A stretch of 5,944 bases of DNA from Methanobacteriota archaeon (GTDB lineage Archaea > Thermoplasmatota > Poseidoniia > Poseidoniales > Thalassarchaeaceae), in contig NZTS01000019.1 in NCBI GenBank assembly GCA_002697105.1, positions 24,322 through 30,265 of the forward strand. Reading direction: 5' to 3'. The position numbers were made by a program, and so were the translations under genes. This document shows positions 1-5,944 of the stretch, one piece after another; the stretch's first letter is position 1, and the number at the start of each line of letters is the position of its first letter. Below the pieces are notes generated by a model, which was given only the letters and a program-made list of their open reading frames with translations, did no database searches and had not been told where the DNA came from.

Positions 1-534
1 GATGAGATTATCACCTAATAGTGCACTTCCCTCTGTAATTTTTGAAACCGATAAATACGCATCATTTCCCATCGGAGCGGTATGTAATATGTGTGGAGAA
101 ATTAGACCTGCAGTTAATTCATCAACAATTTCTTTATCAGCATTGGCAACATGATCAACTTGAGACCAACGGTGAAATACTTCTGATGAATCTTGTCTAG
201 CCACAGACATTCTATTGACCCTAGCAATTGTAACCATTTCACCACTAACAGATTCCATATTTTGACGGTGGTCCTTAGCAAAAGCGCAGCCCAAAATATT
301 CCTTTCATCAGAGTCCGTGGCCATAATTAACAATTCAGCATTTTGAATACCAGCGTGGTTGAGAGTTTCCCTAGACATCACATCTCCAGCGATAAGTAAA
401 CATTCGAGTGACTGAGCGGATTTTAGTGCATCAGGATCTGAATCTATTAATATTACATTTTTACGTTCATAAATGAGGGCCTGAGCGACACCTCTACCGA
501 CTTCGCCGGCGCCTGCGATAATTACGACCTTCAT
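1..534 (-). CDS. trkA: TrkA/KtrA-type potassium uptake regulator, RCK N-terminal domain (partial, C-terminus off the left edge)
   Basis: This is a cytosolic regulatory subunit of Trk/Ktr-type potassium transporters or RCK-gated channels; such proteins bind NAD(H) or another nucleotide and gate the membrane partner. The first 178 codons are in the window with no stop. A Rossmann-type TrkA_N domain covers about residues 1-120: the glycine loop GAGEVG is at 8-13, the acidic end of strand 2 is IDSD at 30-33, a Gly-Asp pair is at 50-51, and TDSDERN is at 73-79. From about residue 155 the pattern of a C-terminal RCK_C domain begins. Archaeal members are about 220 residues (one unit) or about 440 (two units); the cut hides which. 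The ATG at 534 directly precedes the first beta strand (MKVVIIAGAG) and has a Shine-Dalgarno-like GGTGA nine bases upstream. It is the last visible gene of a minus-strand run. No TrkH/KtrB membrane subunit is visible, so the transporter partner is inferred. The family call is firm; the exact subtype is not. Confidence 0.9.
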   Translation of the reverse strand, partial: MKVVIIAGAGEVGRGVAQALIYERKNVILIDSDPDALKSAQSLECLLIAGDVMSRETLNHAGIQNAELLIMATDSDERNILGCAFAKDHRQNMESVSGEMVTIARVNRMSVARQDSSEVFHRWSQVDHVANADKEIVDELTAGLISPHILHTAPMGNDAYLSVSKITEGSALLGDNLI

Positions 535-543
535 CGTGTTCTC

Positions 544-548
544 TCACC
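544..548 (-). promoter_or_regulatory. Shine-Dalgarno-like site for trkA
   Basis: On the minus strand the bases read GGTGA, complementary to the UCACC in the 3' end of archaeal 16S rRNA, with nine bases before the ATG at 534. It supports that start. None of the other complete genes in the window has a comparably placed match, so this gene may be translated from an internal position in a polycistronic message while others start leaderless or by coupling. Confidence 0.45.
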
Positions 549-554
549 GCCCGG

Positions 555-566
555 CCCTCGGAAGGG
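555..566 (-). other. Small GC-rich hairpin in the spacer upstream of trkA
   Basis: Read on the minus strand, CCCTTCCGAGGG can fold into a 4-bp CCCT/AGGG stem with a TCCG loop. It sits in the 42-base spacer between the transglutaminase-like gene's stop and trkA, which is visibly richer in G and C than the flanking genes. There is no T-run after it, so it is not a convincing terminator. It may be a processing or leader structure, or chance. Confidence 0.2.
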
Positions 567-576
567 GTCTTGAGTC

Positions 577-2277
577 TTATTCTCCTTCCTTCCAATTGAC
601 CATGAACGTTCCATCAGTCACTAATGGCGTTCCGACCGTTGAATATGAATGATCAAAAGACTTCATGGTATGACCATAGTAAATCCTAGTGTAAACACTA
701 TCTACATCATCACTAGAATGGGTTGCTTTTTGTATAAAATTAGAGTAAACGGTTGGAGTATACAGTAACCATTTGTTATTTACAACGTCTACGGCACCAA
801 TAATATAGCATGATGTTGGTTCAATATTTCTCTCATTGCATGTTTCTTCACTCAATGGTAAAGCAATATTAGACCAACCATGAGCTTCCCATTGTGAAAA
901 ATCCCCTGAACCTAGAATTCCCATTTCATACCAAGTAGATACGCGCTTGGTTCGAACAATACTCATCCATGCATTTGATTGTTCATCACAATCTCCTTTT
1001 TCTGCTTGAATGCAAGCAGGTCCGCTTCTTGCTGTTTCTAATCCCTTAGCATATTGGATATTATCACGAACCCAAATGAATGCTGCATGACTGAATGCGA
1101 ATACATTATCTTGATCTTCTGGAGGAAGAGATGATTGAATCATATCTGCAATTTCAATAACTATTGATGATTCTGCATCTATTGCATAATCAGAACCACC
1201 TCCTGAGCGATCGTAAAATTGAGTTTTATCTCCAAAAGCATTGGTATAATATTGAATTCCGATATTATCCAGATCGGAAAATGTTCCAGATGTACTTTTA
1301 GATATACCATTTCCACCTGTCATCCCTAACACGTTAGAAGGTAAATCTGCATCTTGCCACCATGAATAAGCAAAGGAATGAATTGTATAATCCACAACTA
1401 AAGTAGCAATAACCCTCGTGGGATTATTATCAATTTCATTCTGTGTCGCAGCTGGGATTGTTCCTTCCCAAATCAGACATCTTCCATACTGACAATCTTC
1501 TGCTTCACTTCCACCAGGGGCTGGCCACCAAATCTGTGAGTATCCATCCGCCATTTGAATAGCATTAGATTTCTCCCGAACTGCACCGGGGTTCAAAGGA
1601 ATATTTTCGGAAGGGATAGAGACACCTACTTTCATTTCTACAATATTTTGCAATACTTCAGATGGTATTTGTGTACCATCGGTTGATGAAAACATTACAG
1701 ATTCATATCCATATGATGTACGTTTAGGCGATGGAATTGGTAGTTTATACATAAAATCAGAACCGTTAGTGTTAGGACCAGATTCAAATTGATATGTTGA
1801 ACGGAACGTGTACTCAGCTTCAACCGGATGTTCATGACTCGGTGTCATCAGGTCAAATATATCGTTAAAATATTCATCAAATCCGTCCATTAATGGATCT
1901 TGGGCAGGAGTGAAAAGCATTACAGCTACCAAAAGCAACGCAACGGTGGCATTTCTGCGCTCCCGTTTACGGCGAACAAGCCTACGTGGAATTTCATTAG
2001 GAGCTTGTCTGTACATCTGTTCTTGCCTACGGCGTACTTCTGCAGGCATTACAGGAGGGGGGCGACCACCCATTGCTGAACCTGGAGCGGGACCTTTACG
2101 GGCACGAGGTGTGGGCTGAACCCCTCCAATACTACTAGTACGAGAAATACGTGATTGTAATCCTGATGCACCTGACACTATTCTACCACATGTTTCACAG
2201 ATACTGAAGCGCCCAGACATGGGAGCCATGCAATGCGGGCAACGAGGCATGGAGTAGTTCGTGATTCGATGATTCAT
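577..2277 (-). CDS. Membrane-anchored transglutaminase-like protein with N-terminal zinc ribbon
   Basis: A 566-residue multidomain protein. Residues 13-30 hold a CxxC-x10-CxxC zinc ribbon (C13, C16, C27, C30). Residues 31-97 are a low-complexity linker rich in Arg, Pro, Gly and Ser. A very basic patch (98-108, RRLVRRKRERR) precedes one transmembrane helix at about 109-124. By the positive-inside rule the ribbon is cytosolic and the remaining 440 residues lie outside. Residues 130-390 resemble no family I can name. Residues 395-510 look like a transglutaminase/papain-like core: GDCDEQSNAW with candidate nucleophile C430, AHGWSN with H466, and AVDVVNNKW with D497, in the Cys-His-Asp order of that superfamily. 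Prokaryotic members are often proteases or amidases, so cross-linking should not be assumed. The start at 2277 lies 31 bp after the membrane-protein gene; M10 (2250) is an alternative that keeps the ribbon intact. C262/C267 and C480/C490 could form disulfides. The triad is convincing; the substrate is unknown. Confidence 0.8.
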   Translation of the reverse strand: MNHRITNYSMPRCPHCMAPMSGRFSICETCGRIVSGASGLQSRISRTSSIGGVQPTPRARKGPAPGSAMGGRPPPVMPAEVRRRQEQMYRQAPNEIPRRLVRRKRERRNATVALLLVAVMLFTPAQDPLMDGFDEYFNDIFDLMTPSHEHPVEAEYTFRSTYQFESGPNTNGSDFMYKLPIPSPKRTSYGYESVMFSSTDGTQIPSEVLQNIVEMKVGVSIPSENIPLNPGAVREKSNAIQMADGYSQIWWPAPGGSEAEDCQYGRCLIWEGTIPAATQNEIDNNPTRVIATLVVDYTIHSFAYSWWQDADLPSNVLGMTGGNGISKSTSGTFSDLDNIGIQYYTNAFGDKTQFYDRSGGGSDYAIDAESSIVIEIADMIQSSLPPEDQDNVFAFSHAAFIWVRDNIQYAKGLETARSGPACIQAEKGDCDEQSNAWMSIVRTKRVSTWYEMGILGSGDFSQWEAHGWSNIALPLSEETCNERNIEPTSCYIIGAVDVVNNKWLLYTPTVYSNFIQKATHSSDDVDSVYTRIYYGHTMKSFDHSYSTVGTPLVTDGTFMVNWKEGE

Positions 2278-2308
2278 GAATGTTCAGCATACAAATGGCA
2301 TTAAATGC

Positions 2309-3103
2309 TCATTCAGATTCATAATTATCCATCTGCGAATAATTTTCTTTATTCTTCATCCTTCGCTCTACACGCCTTTGTAATGGAGTTAAACTGCTGG
2401 GTAACCACATGTTCTGTGCCCTGGCATCTGCCCACATTGCAAACATGATTATCGGAGTTAGAACTAAAGGGCTGCTAAGAATAGCAATAAAAATCCCTAA
2501 ACGAATGAAGGCACGTGCTATTCCAGTGAACATTACAGGTGTAAATCGTATGCCAACTAGTATATTCGATCCTTGAGAAGCACCCATTGGAGCTAAACTG
2601 AACCCGCTTGTTATACCTATCACAAATCCCAATACGATGGTATGTATACCAAATCCGCTAGTATCCGCACCTACATTAGCTATCTGTGGATCAAATGCGC
2701 GTACGCACGCATAAGCGGTTAACATTGCTGCACTACCAATACCAAATGCATAACCAGTAGTTGTAGCAGATGAAGGGACTTTTCTTTCTGCTCTAGCGGA
2801 GAGATACATACATAATGCAGCTTCTGCCCATCCAGCTAAAAGAACAATAGGTAAAATCTCAATAATGAAAATTCCTCCAGCTTCTGCTAAATCAGTATAC
2901 ATAGTTTGGAATACCCATACATCTAATGCGGACGCTAATATTGCTCCAACTATAAATCCGATAATTAATGCCTTATATGCTTGAGATAAATCTTGAATTG
3001 GAGAATATCTTCTCATACCCCTAGCCCAAATTAGAGGAAACACCAGAAGACCAACCAGCATAGCGATTTGGAACTGCCATTGTGGAAGATTGGTCGGTTC
3101 CAT
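2309..3103 (-). CDS. Hypothetical polytopic membrane protein (about six helices)
   Basis: I do not recognise this 264-residue protein with certainty. Hydrophobic stretches at about 11-28, 44-67, 77-103, 116-135, 152-173 and 195-225 suggest six transmembrane helices, followed by a basic then acidic cytosolic tail (LQRRVERRMKNKENYSQ onward). Acidic and polar residues inside helices include D61, E82, E94 and H154. The open frame extends upstream to 3331, but I chose the ATG at 3103: the extra residues are not membrane-like, they lie antisense to the conserved P-loop of the ATPase gene, and 3103 leaves room for a divergent promoter. An ATG at 3181 is the other candidate. It is the first gene of the minus-strand run and ends 31 bp before the transglutaminase-like gene, so the two may act together at the membrane. 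The order of helix motifs loosely resembles PrsW/CPBP intramembrane proteases, but key residues are missing. Confidence 0.75.
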   Translation of the reverse strand: MEPTNLPQWQFQIAMLVGLLVFPLIWARGMRRYSPIQDLSQAYKALIIGFIVGAILASALDVWVFQTMYTDLAEAGGIFIIEILPIVLLAGWAEAALCMYLSARAERKVPSSATTTGYAFGIGSAAMLTAYACVRAFDPQIANVGADTSGFGIHTIVLGFVIGITSGFSLAPMGASQGSNILVGIRFTPVMFTGIARAFIRLGIFIAILSSPLVLTPIIMFAMWADARAQNMWLPSSLTPLQRRVERRMKNKENYSQMDNYESE

Positions 3104-3112
3104 GACTATCCG

Positions 3113-3124
3113 AGATGCACATCT
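3113..3124. promoter_or_regulatory. Interrupted palindrome in the divergent intergenic region (possible operator)
   Basis: AGATG-CA-CATCT has perfect 5-bp arms around a 2-bp centre, and lies between the candidate minus-strand TATA element and the start codon of the membrane-protein gene. A palindrome at this position could bind a dimeric regulator and block the minus-strand promoter. Short palindromes also arise by chance, so this is a suggestion only. Confidence 0.2.
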
Positions 3125-3134
3125 ATGAAAAATA
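3125..3134 (-). promoter_or_regulatory. Candidate TATA element for the minus-strand operon
   Basis: On the minus strand the bases read TATTTTTCAT, 22-31 bases before the ATG at 3103. Archaeal TATA boxes centre about 26-27 bases before the transcription start, so this placement would give a leaderless message, a common archaeal arrangement. The match to a TATA consensus is only moderate and no clear BRE is visible. No similarly placed element was found for the plus-strand ATPase gene. Confidence 0.3.
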
Positions 3135-3179
3135 CGCACTTTCCGTTCATTCAAAGAGGGGGATTCTAGTCCGACAATC

Positions 3180-4400
3180 ATGGTTCGGTTGTTACTGTTC
3201 GGAGGAAAGGGGGGTGTTGGGAAGACAACAATGGCTGCAGCAACCGCAGTCTGGTTAGCTGATTCGGGACTACGAACCCTACTAATCTCTAGTGACCCTG
3301 CACATTCTACTTCCGATTCATTGGAAACCAAACTAGGCTCGGAACCAACACCGATTAGTGAGGTCCCTAATTTAGAGGGTTTAGAATTAGATCCTCAAAA
3401 GAGTGTTGAGACTCTGATGCCGATGTTGAGTGGAGCTATTGGAGGTTCAGGTCTTGGAGCTTTATTAGGGAATGATGCAATAAACGAAATAAACGAAGAG
3501 ACTAATTCACTATCTGCAAATGATTTAATGATCCCTGGAATGGATGAGGCATTAGGATTCGAAACCATACTTAGACATGTAGAAAATCCTAGACACGATG
3601 TAGTAGTTTTTGACACTGCTCCAACAGGACATACCCTTCGTTTCCTAGGATTACCTGAAATTCTTGATGGCTGGACTGATAGAATTCTACGGATCATGAG
3701 ATTAACTGGAGGTATTCGAATGATGTTAATGGGGAGTTCCAAAGAACAAGAAATTCGTTCGGAAATTGAACGATTTCAACGCCGAGTAAGACATGTTAGA
3801 AGAATCATGGCAGATGATTCAGTTACCACATTTTCCTTAGTAACAATACCAGAAAGAATGGCTGTTTCTGAATCTATTCGTGCATCTATGGCACTTTCAG
3901 AACATGATATCTTAGTCGATCGTGTAATTGTAAATCGATGTACTCCTAATCTCGATCATCCTTTCCTAAAGAGTCGTCGTGATATTGAACAAGGATATCT
4001 TGACGAATTAAAAGATAGATTTGACGACATCAAAATACACCAAATACCGCTTGAAGCATCAGACATACATGGAATCGATCATCTTAGAAGGGTTGGAAGC
4101 CATATGCTAGGTCCAATAGAACCATTCAATTCTAACGATCTTGAATTAACAATAGGTAATCAAATGAAATACACAATAATAAGATCAGAAGTCAGATTTG
4201 AAAATGATAGTAATACCGAATACAGGCTTCACTTACCTGGGGCCAATAAAGATGAGATGTCGCTTAGAGGTGAAGACGGGGTACTACTTATTGGATTAAA
4301 CAATAAAGAGAAAAAATTGAACATCGGAAGAGAATTTGATACAAATTCGGTAGATGCAAAATTAGATGATGATATTTTGACTGTTCAAGTTCCGAAGTAA
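3180..4400 (+). CDS. Get3/ArsA-family ATPase with C-terminal HSP20-like (alpha-crystallin) domain
   Basis: A 406-residue cytosolic ATPase of the Get3/ArsA (GET, tail-anchored protein targeting) family. Diagnostic motifs are the deviant Walker A GGKGGVGKTT at 8-17 with signature lysine K10, switch I SDPAHSTSD at 38-46, switch II DTAPTGHTLRFLGLPE at 145-160, the helical PERMAVSESIRA at 224-235, and an A-loop-like QIPLEASDIHG at 288-298. It is a single-ATPase form, unlike the tandem ArsA arsenite pump subunit. The SRRDIEQGYLDEL segment (265-277) aligns with the Get3 region that normally follows a CxxC dimer-zinc site, but the cysteines are absent; C254 is the protein's only cysteine. Residues about 329-405 form an HSP20-like beta domain (LHLPGANKDEMSL, ending in DDDILTVQV). 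This combination resembles the Get3d/ArsA_HSP20 architecture. The likely role is chaperoning hydrophobic segments for membrane insertion; arsenic transport is unlikely because no ArsB is nearby. It lies 41 bp before SRP54 on the same strand. No strong ribosome-binding site precedes the ATG. Confidence 0.9.
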   Translation: MVRLLLFGGKGGVGKTTMAAATAVWLADSGLRTLLISSDPAHSTSDSLETKLGSEPTPISEVPNLEGLELDPQKSVETLMPMLSGAIGGSGLGALLGNDAINEINEETNSLSANDLMIPGMDEALGFETILRHVENPRHDVVVFDTAPTGHTLRFLGLPEILDGWTDRILRIMRLTGGIRMMLMGSSKEQEIRSEIERFQRRVRHVRRIMADDSVTTFSLVTIPERMAVSESIRASMALSEHDILVDRVIVNRCTPNLDHPFLKSRRDIEQGYLDELKDRFDDIKIHQIPLEASDIHGIDHLRRVGSHMLGPIEPFNSNDLELTIGNQMKYTIIRSEVRFENDSNTEYRLHLPGANKDEMSLRGEDGVLLIGLNNKEKKLNIGREFDTNSVDAKLDDDILTVQVPK

Positions 4401-4441
4401 AAGTCCGTTGACTTCAAACAGGACTACCACTACGGCTAATC

Positions 4442-5800
4442 ATGGCACTTGAAGGTCTGAGGCGTGGTATTCAAGGCGCACTAAGTAGACTGAGAGGTAA
4501 ACGTAGTATTGACGAAGAAGAATTACGAGGCATGGTAAAAGACCTACGGAGAGCACTTTTAGCTGCGGATTTTAACGTTAGACAAACCAAGGAAATAACA
4601 GATCGACTTGAATTAAGAATGAGAGATGATGAACCAAGACCTGGACTAACGCTACAAACACATGCAATGAATATAATCTACGCAGAATTAGTTAGACTAC
4701 TGGGTGCACCACGAGAAATTTTACCTTTTAACCAAAGAATTCTGATGGTAGGATTATACGGTCAAGGAAAAACTACCACAACAGCCAAAATAGCCGCCTG
4801 GTGGAAACGTAAACACAAGTTGGAAATTGGAGTAATTGAAGCAGATGTACATCGTCCAGGGGCTTATGCCCAGTTGAAACAATTACTCGAAGACCACGAT
4901 ATAGAAGTTTATGGAGATCCAAACAATCCAGATGCTGCATCAATAGTTAGAGACGGGATGCAACATATGTCGAATAAAGACGTAGTCATTATTGATACAG
5001 CTGGTAGAGATCAATTAGATGAGGACTTACAAGAAGAATTGAAGCAAATTGCAGATATTGTACAAGCTACAGAAAGTCTACTTGTAATCGATGCTCAAGT
5101 TGGACAAGCAGCGGGTCCTGTTGCTGCTAAATTCCATGAATTAGTAGGCGTTACAGGAGTAATAGTGACAAAATTAGATGGAACTGCTAGAGGTGGTGGT
5201 GCACTTTCTGCTGTTGCTGCTACAGGTTCTCCAATAGTCTTCATTGGAGAAGGTGAGCATGTTGAAAATTTAGAACAATTTGAAGGTGACAGATTTATCT
5301 CTAGATTACTCGGAATGGGTGATATAAAGGGTTTAATCGATCTTGCTCCAGGAGATTTAGACCAAGAAGAGGCTTTACGACTTACAGAACGATTAATGTC
5401 AGGTAGATTCTCGATTAATGACATGTCTCAACAAATGGAAATGATGTCAAAAATTGGAACTGTAGACAGAATACTTTCGCATTTACCCTCAGGAATGTTT
5501 GGAGGAATTGGAGCAATGGGCAAAGCACAAAAAGAACAAATGCAATCCAATTTAGAGCGCTTTAGAGTAATTATGGATTCTATGACTTCAAAAGAAAAAG
5601 ATGAGCCAACCATCCTGAAAGCAGAAAGAATACGTCGAATTGCCCGTGGATCTGGTGTTAATGAAAAAGATGTTAGAGAATTAATTGCTCAATGGAATAA
5701 GAGTAAAAAAATGATGAAGGGTATTAGAGGAAATCGACAATTGAGAAAACAAATGAAATCAATGATGGGTGATATGGACGATATGGATCTTCCGATGTGA
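4442..5800 (+). CDS. srp54: Signal recognition particle GTPase SRP54
   Basis: SRP54 (Ffh in bacteria) binds 7S RNA and signal sequences of nascent chains, and with its receptor FtsY delivers ribosomes to the Sec translocon. The 452-residue length is typical. The N domain is a helical bundle at 1-90 (EEELRGMVKDLRRALLAADF). The G domain has G1 GLYGQGKTTTT at 104-114, G2 DVHRPGAYAQL at 135-145, G3 DTAGR at 185-189, G4 TKLDG at 243-247 and the closing GEGEHVENLEQFE at 269-281. The methionine-rich M domain spans about 300-437, including a LPSGMFGGIGAMG loop (348-360) and the RNA-binding RRIARGSGVNEKDVRELI (398-415). The tail is short, acidic and Met-rich (MGDMDDMDLPM). G1 is unusual: the Gln normally in GLQGxGKT is Tyr (Y106), with Gln at the next variable position (Q108). 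No clear Shine-Dalgarno precedes the ATG, and trmY begins four bases after the stop. Confidence 0.97.
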   Translation: MALEGLRRGIQGALSRLRGKRSIDEEELRGMVKDLRRALLAADFNVRQTKEITDRLELRMRDDEPRPGLTLQTHAMNIIYAELVRLLGAPREILPFNQRILMVGLYGQGKTTTTAKIAAWWKRKHKLEIGVIEADVHRPGAYAQLKQLLEDHDIEVYGDPNNPDAASIVRDGMQHMSNKDVVIIDTAGRDQLDEDLQEELKQIADIVQATESLLVIDAQVGQAAGPVAAKFHELVGVTGVIVTKLDGTARGGGALSAVAATGSPIVFIGEGEHVENLEQFEGDRFISRLLGMGDIKGLIDLAPGDLDQEEALRLTERLMSGRFSINDMSQQMEMMSKIGTVDRILSHLPSGMFGGIGAMGKAQKEQMQSNLERFRVIMDSMTSKEKDEPTILKAERIRRIARGSGVNEKDVRELIAQWNKSKKMMKGIRGNRQLRKQMKSMMGDMDDMDLPM

Positions 5801-5804
5801 TCCA

Positions 5805-5944
5805 ATGACTCGTAAATTTGCAATTATCGGCCATCGCGCACAGTCATCAGGTAAACTCAATCTGAATGACTTAGCAGGCTCATCAGGAAGAATTGATGTT
5901 TTAGCACGAGCAGTCAATACTGTTCTTTTCCTTTCCCATGGCAT
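5805..5944 (+). CDS. trmY: tRNA (pseudouridine-54-N1)-methyltransferase TrmY (partial, N-terminus only)
   Basis: TrmY is a SPOUT-class methyltransferase that uses S-adenosylmethionine to convert pseudouridine-54 in the T-loop of archaeal tRNAs to N1-methylpseudouridine. The 46 complete codons match the family's conserved beginning: RKFAIIGHRAQ at 3-13, LNLNDLAGSSGRIDVLARAVN at about 18-38 (the family pattern is LNDLPG..GR.DVL.R.VN), then LFLSHG at 41-46. The family is usually about 190-200 residues, so roughly three quarters lies beyond the right edge, including the SAM-binding trefoil knot, and it cannot be checked for intactness. The ATG at 5805 is four bases after the SRP54 stop, which suggests translational coupling in one operon. 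A GTGATC just before the start overlaps the SRP54 stop and is too close to be a normal ribosome-binding site. Confidence 0.88.
   Translation, partial: MTRKFAIIGHRAQSSGKLNLNDLAGSSGRIDVLARAVNTVLFLSHG

Noticed and set aside
114..308. Minus-strand open frame of 64 codons inside the TrkA-like gene
   Set aside because: It is an out-of-frame shadow. The frame starting at 534 shows the conserved TrkA_N motifs continuing through this stretch.
1910..2119. Plus-strand open frame of 69 codons inside the transglutaminase-like gene
   Set aside because: It is Arg/Ser/Leu-rich antisense translation of the basic linker region, with no recognisable domain. The opposite strand has a clear gene.
3104..3331. 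N-terminal extension of the membrane-protein reading frame up to an ATG at 3331
   Set aside because: It lies antisense to the conserved Walker A and switch I region of the ATPase gene, is not membrane-like, and would leave no room for a divergent promoter. The ATG at 3103 immediately precedes the first helix.
3395..3742. Minus-strand open frame of 115 codons inside the Get3-like gene
   Set aside because: It lies antisense to well-conserved ATPase sequence and has no family features or start signal.
3180..4400. Arsenite-efflux ATPase (ArsA) interpretation
   Set aside because: It has a single ATPase domain, none of the cysteines expected for arsenite binding, and no arsB, arsC or arsR nearby. 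A Get3-type targeting role fits the SRP54 neighbour better.
4402..4425. AGTCC...GGACT inverted repeat between the Get3-like gene and SRP54, considered as a terminator
   Set aside because: It has only 5-bp arms with a 14-base loop and no T-run, so it is easily chance.
5095..5613. Two minus-strand open frames (5095-5424 and 5428-5613) inside SRP54
   Set aside because: Both mirror the conserved G and M domains of SRP54 and show no independent coding signal.
5759..5944. Minus-strand open frame over the SRP54 end and trmY start
   Set aside because: The plus strand encodes conserved TrmY sequence here; the antisense product is unremarkable.
1..5944. CRISPR, transposon, prophage or defence island
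   Set aside because: I saw no regularly spaced repeats, terminal inverted repeats, transposase, integrase or defence-family motifs. The genes are mainly housekeeping or envelope-related.

Overview
This window looks like a piece of an AT-rich euryarchaeal genome. The evidence is an archaeal-type SRP54, the N-terminus of TrmY (a tRNA pseudouridine-54 N1-methyltransferase found essentially in archaea), a Get3/ArsA-type ATPase, tight gene packing and mostly absent Shine-Dalgarno sites. A planktonic lineage such as Marine Group II/III (Poseidoniales and relatives) would fit the gene style. That assignment is inference; nothing here proves it.

The layout is two divergent gene blocks that meet in a gap of about 76 bp (3104-3179). 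The left block runs on the minus strand: a six-helix membrane protein (3103 to 2309), then a zinc-ribbon / single-helix / transglutaminase-like protein (2277 to 577), then a TrkA/RCK-type NAD(H)-binding potassium regulator (534 to beyond base 1, partial). The gaps of 31 and 42 bp suggest one operon. The right block runs on the plus strand: a Get3/ArsA ATPase with a C-terminal HSP20-like domain (3180-4400), SRP54 (4442-5800), and the start of trmY (5805 to beyond the right edge). Those gaps are 41 and 4 bp, again suggesting one transcript.

The right block puts two cytosolic NTPases that handle hydrophobic segments of nascent or newly made membrane proteins next to a tRNA-modification gene, so it reads as a protein-biogenesis cluster. 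The left block is envelope-oriented: an integral membrane protein, a membrane-anchored enzyme with its catalytic domain probably outside the cell, and an ion-transport regulator.

There is no mobile element, CRISPR array, rRNA, tRNA or clear terminator. No intergenic stretch exceeds 80 bp. The items most worth following up are the Get3d-like architecture of the ATPase, the zinc-ribbon-to-transglutaminase fusion, the altered P-loop of SRP54, and the unrecognised membrane protein with a possible degenerate PrsW-like layout.
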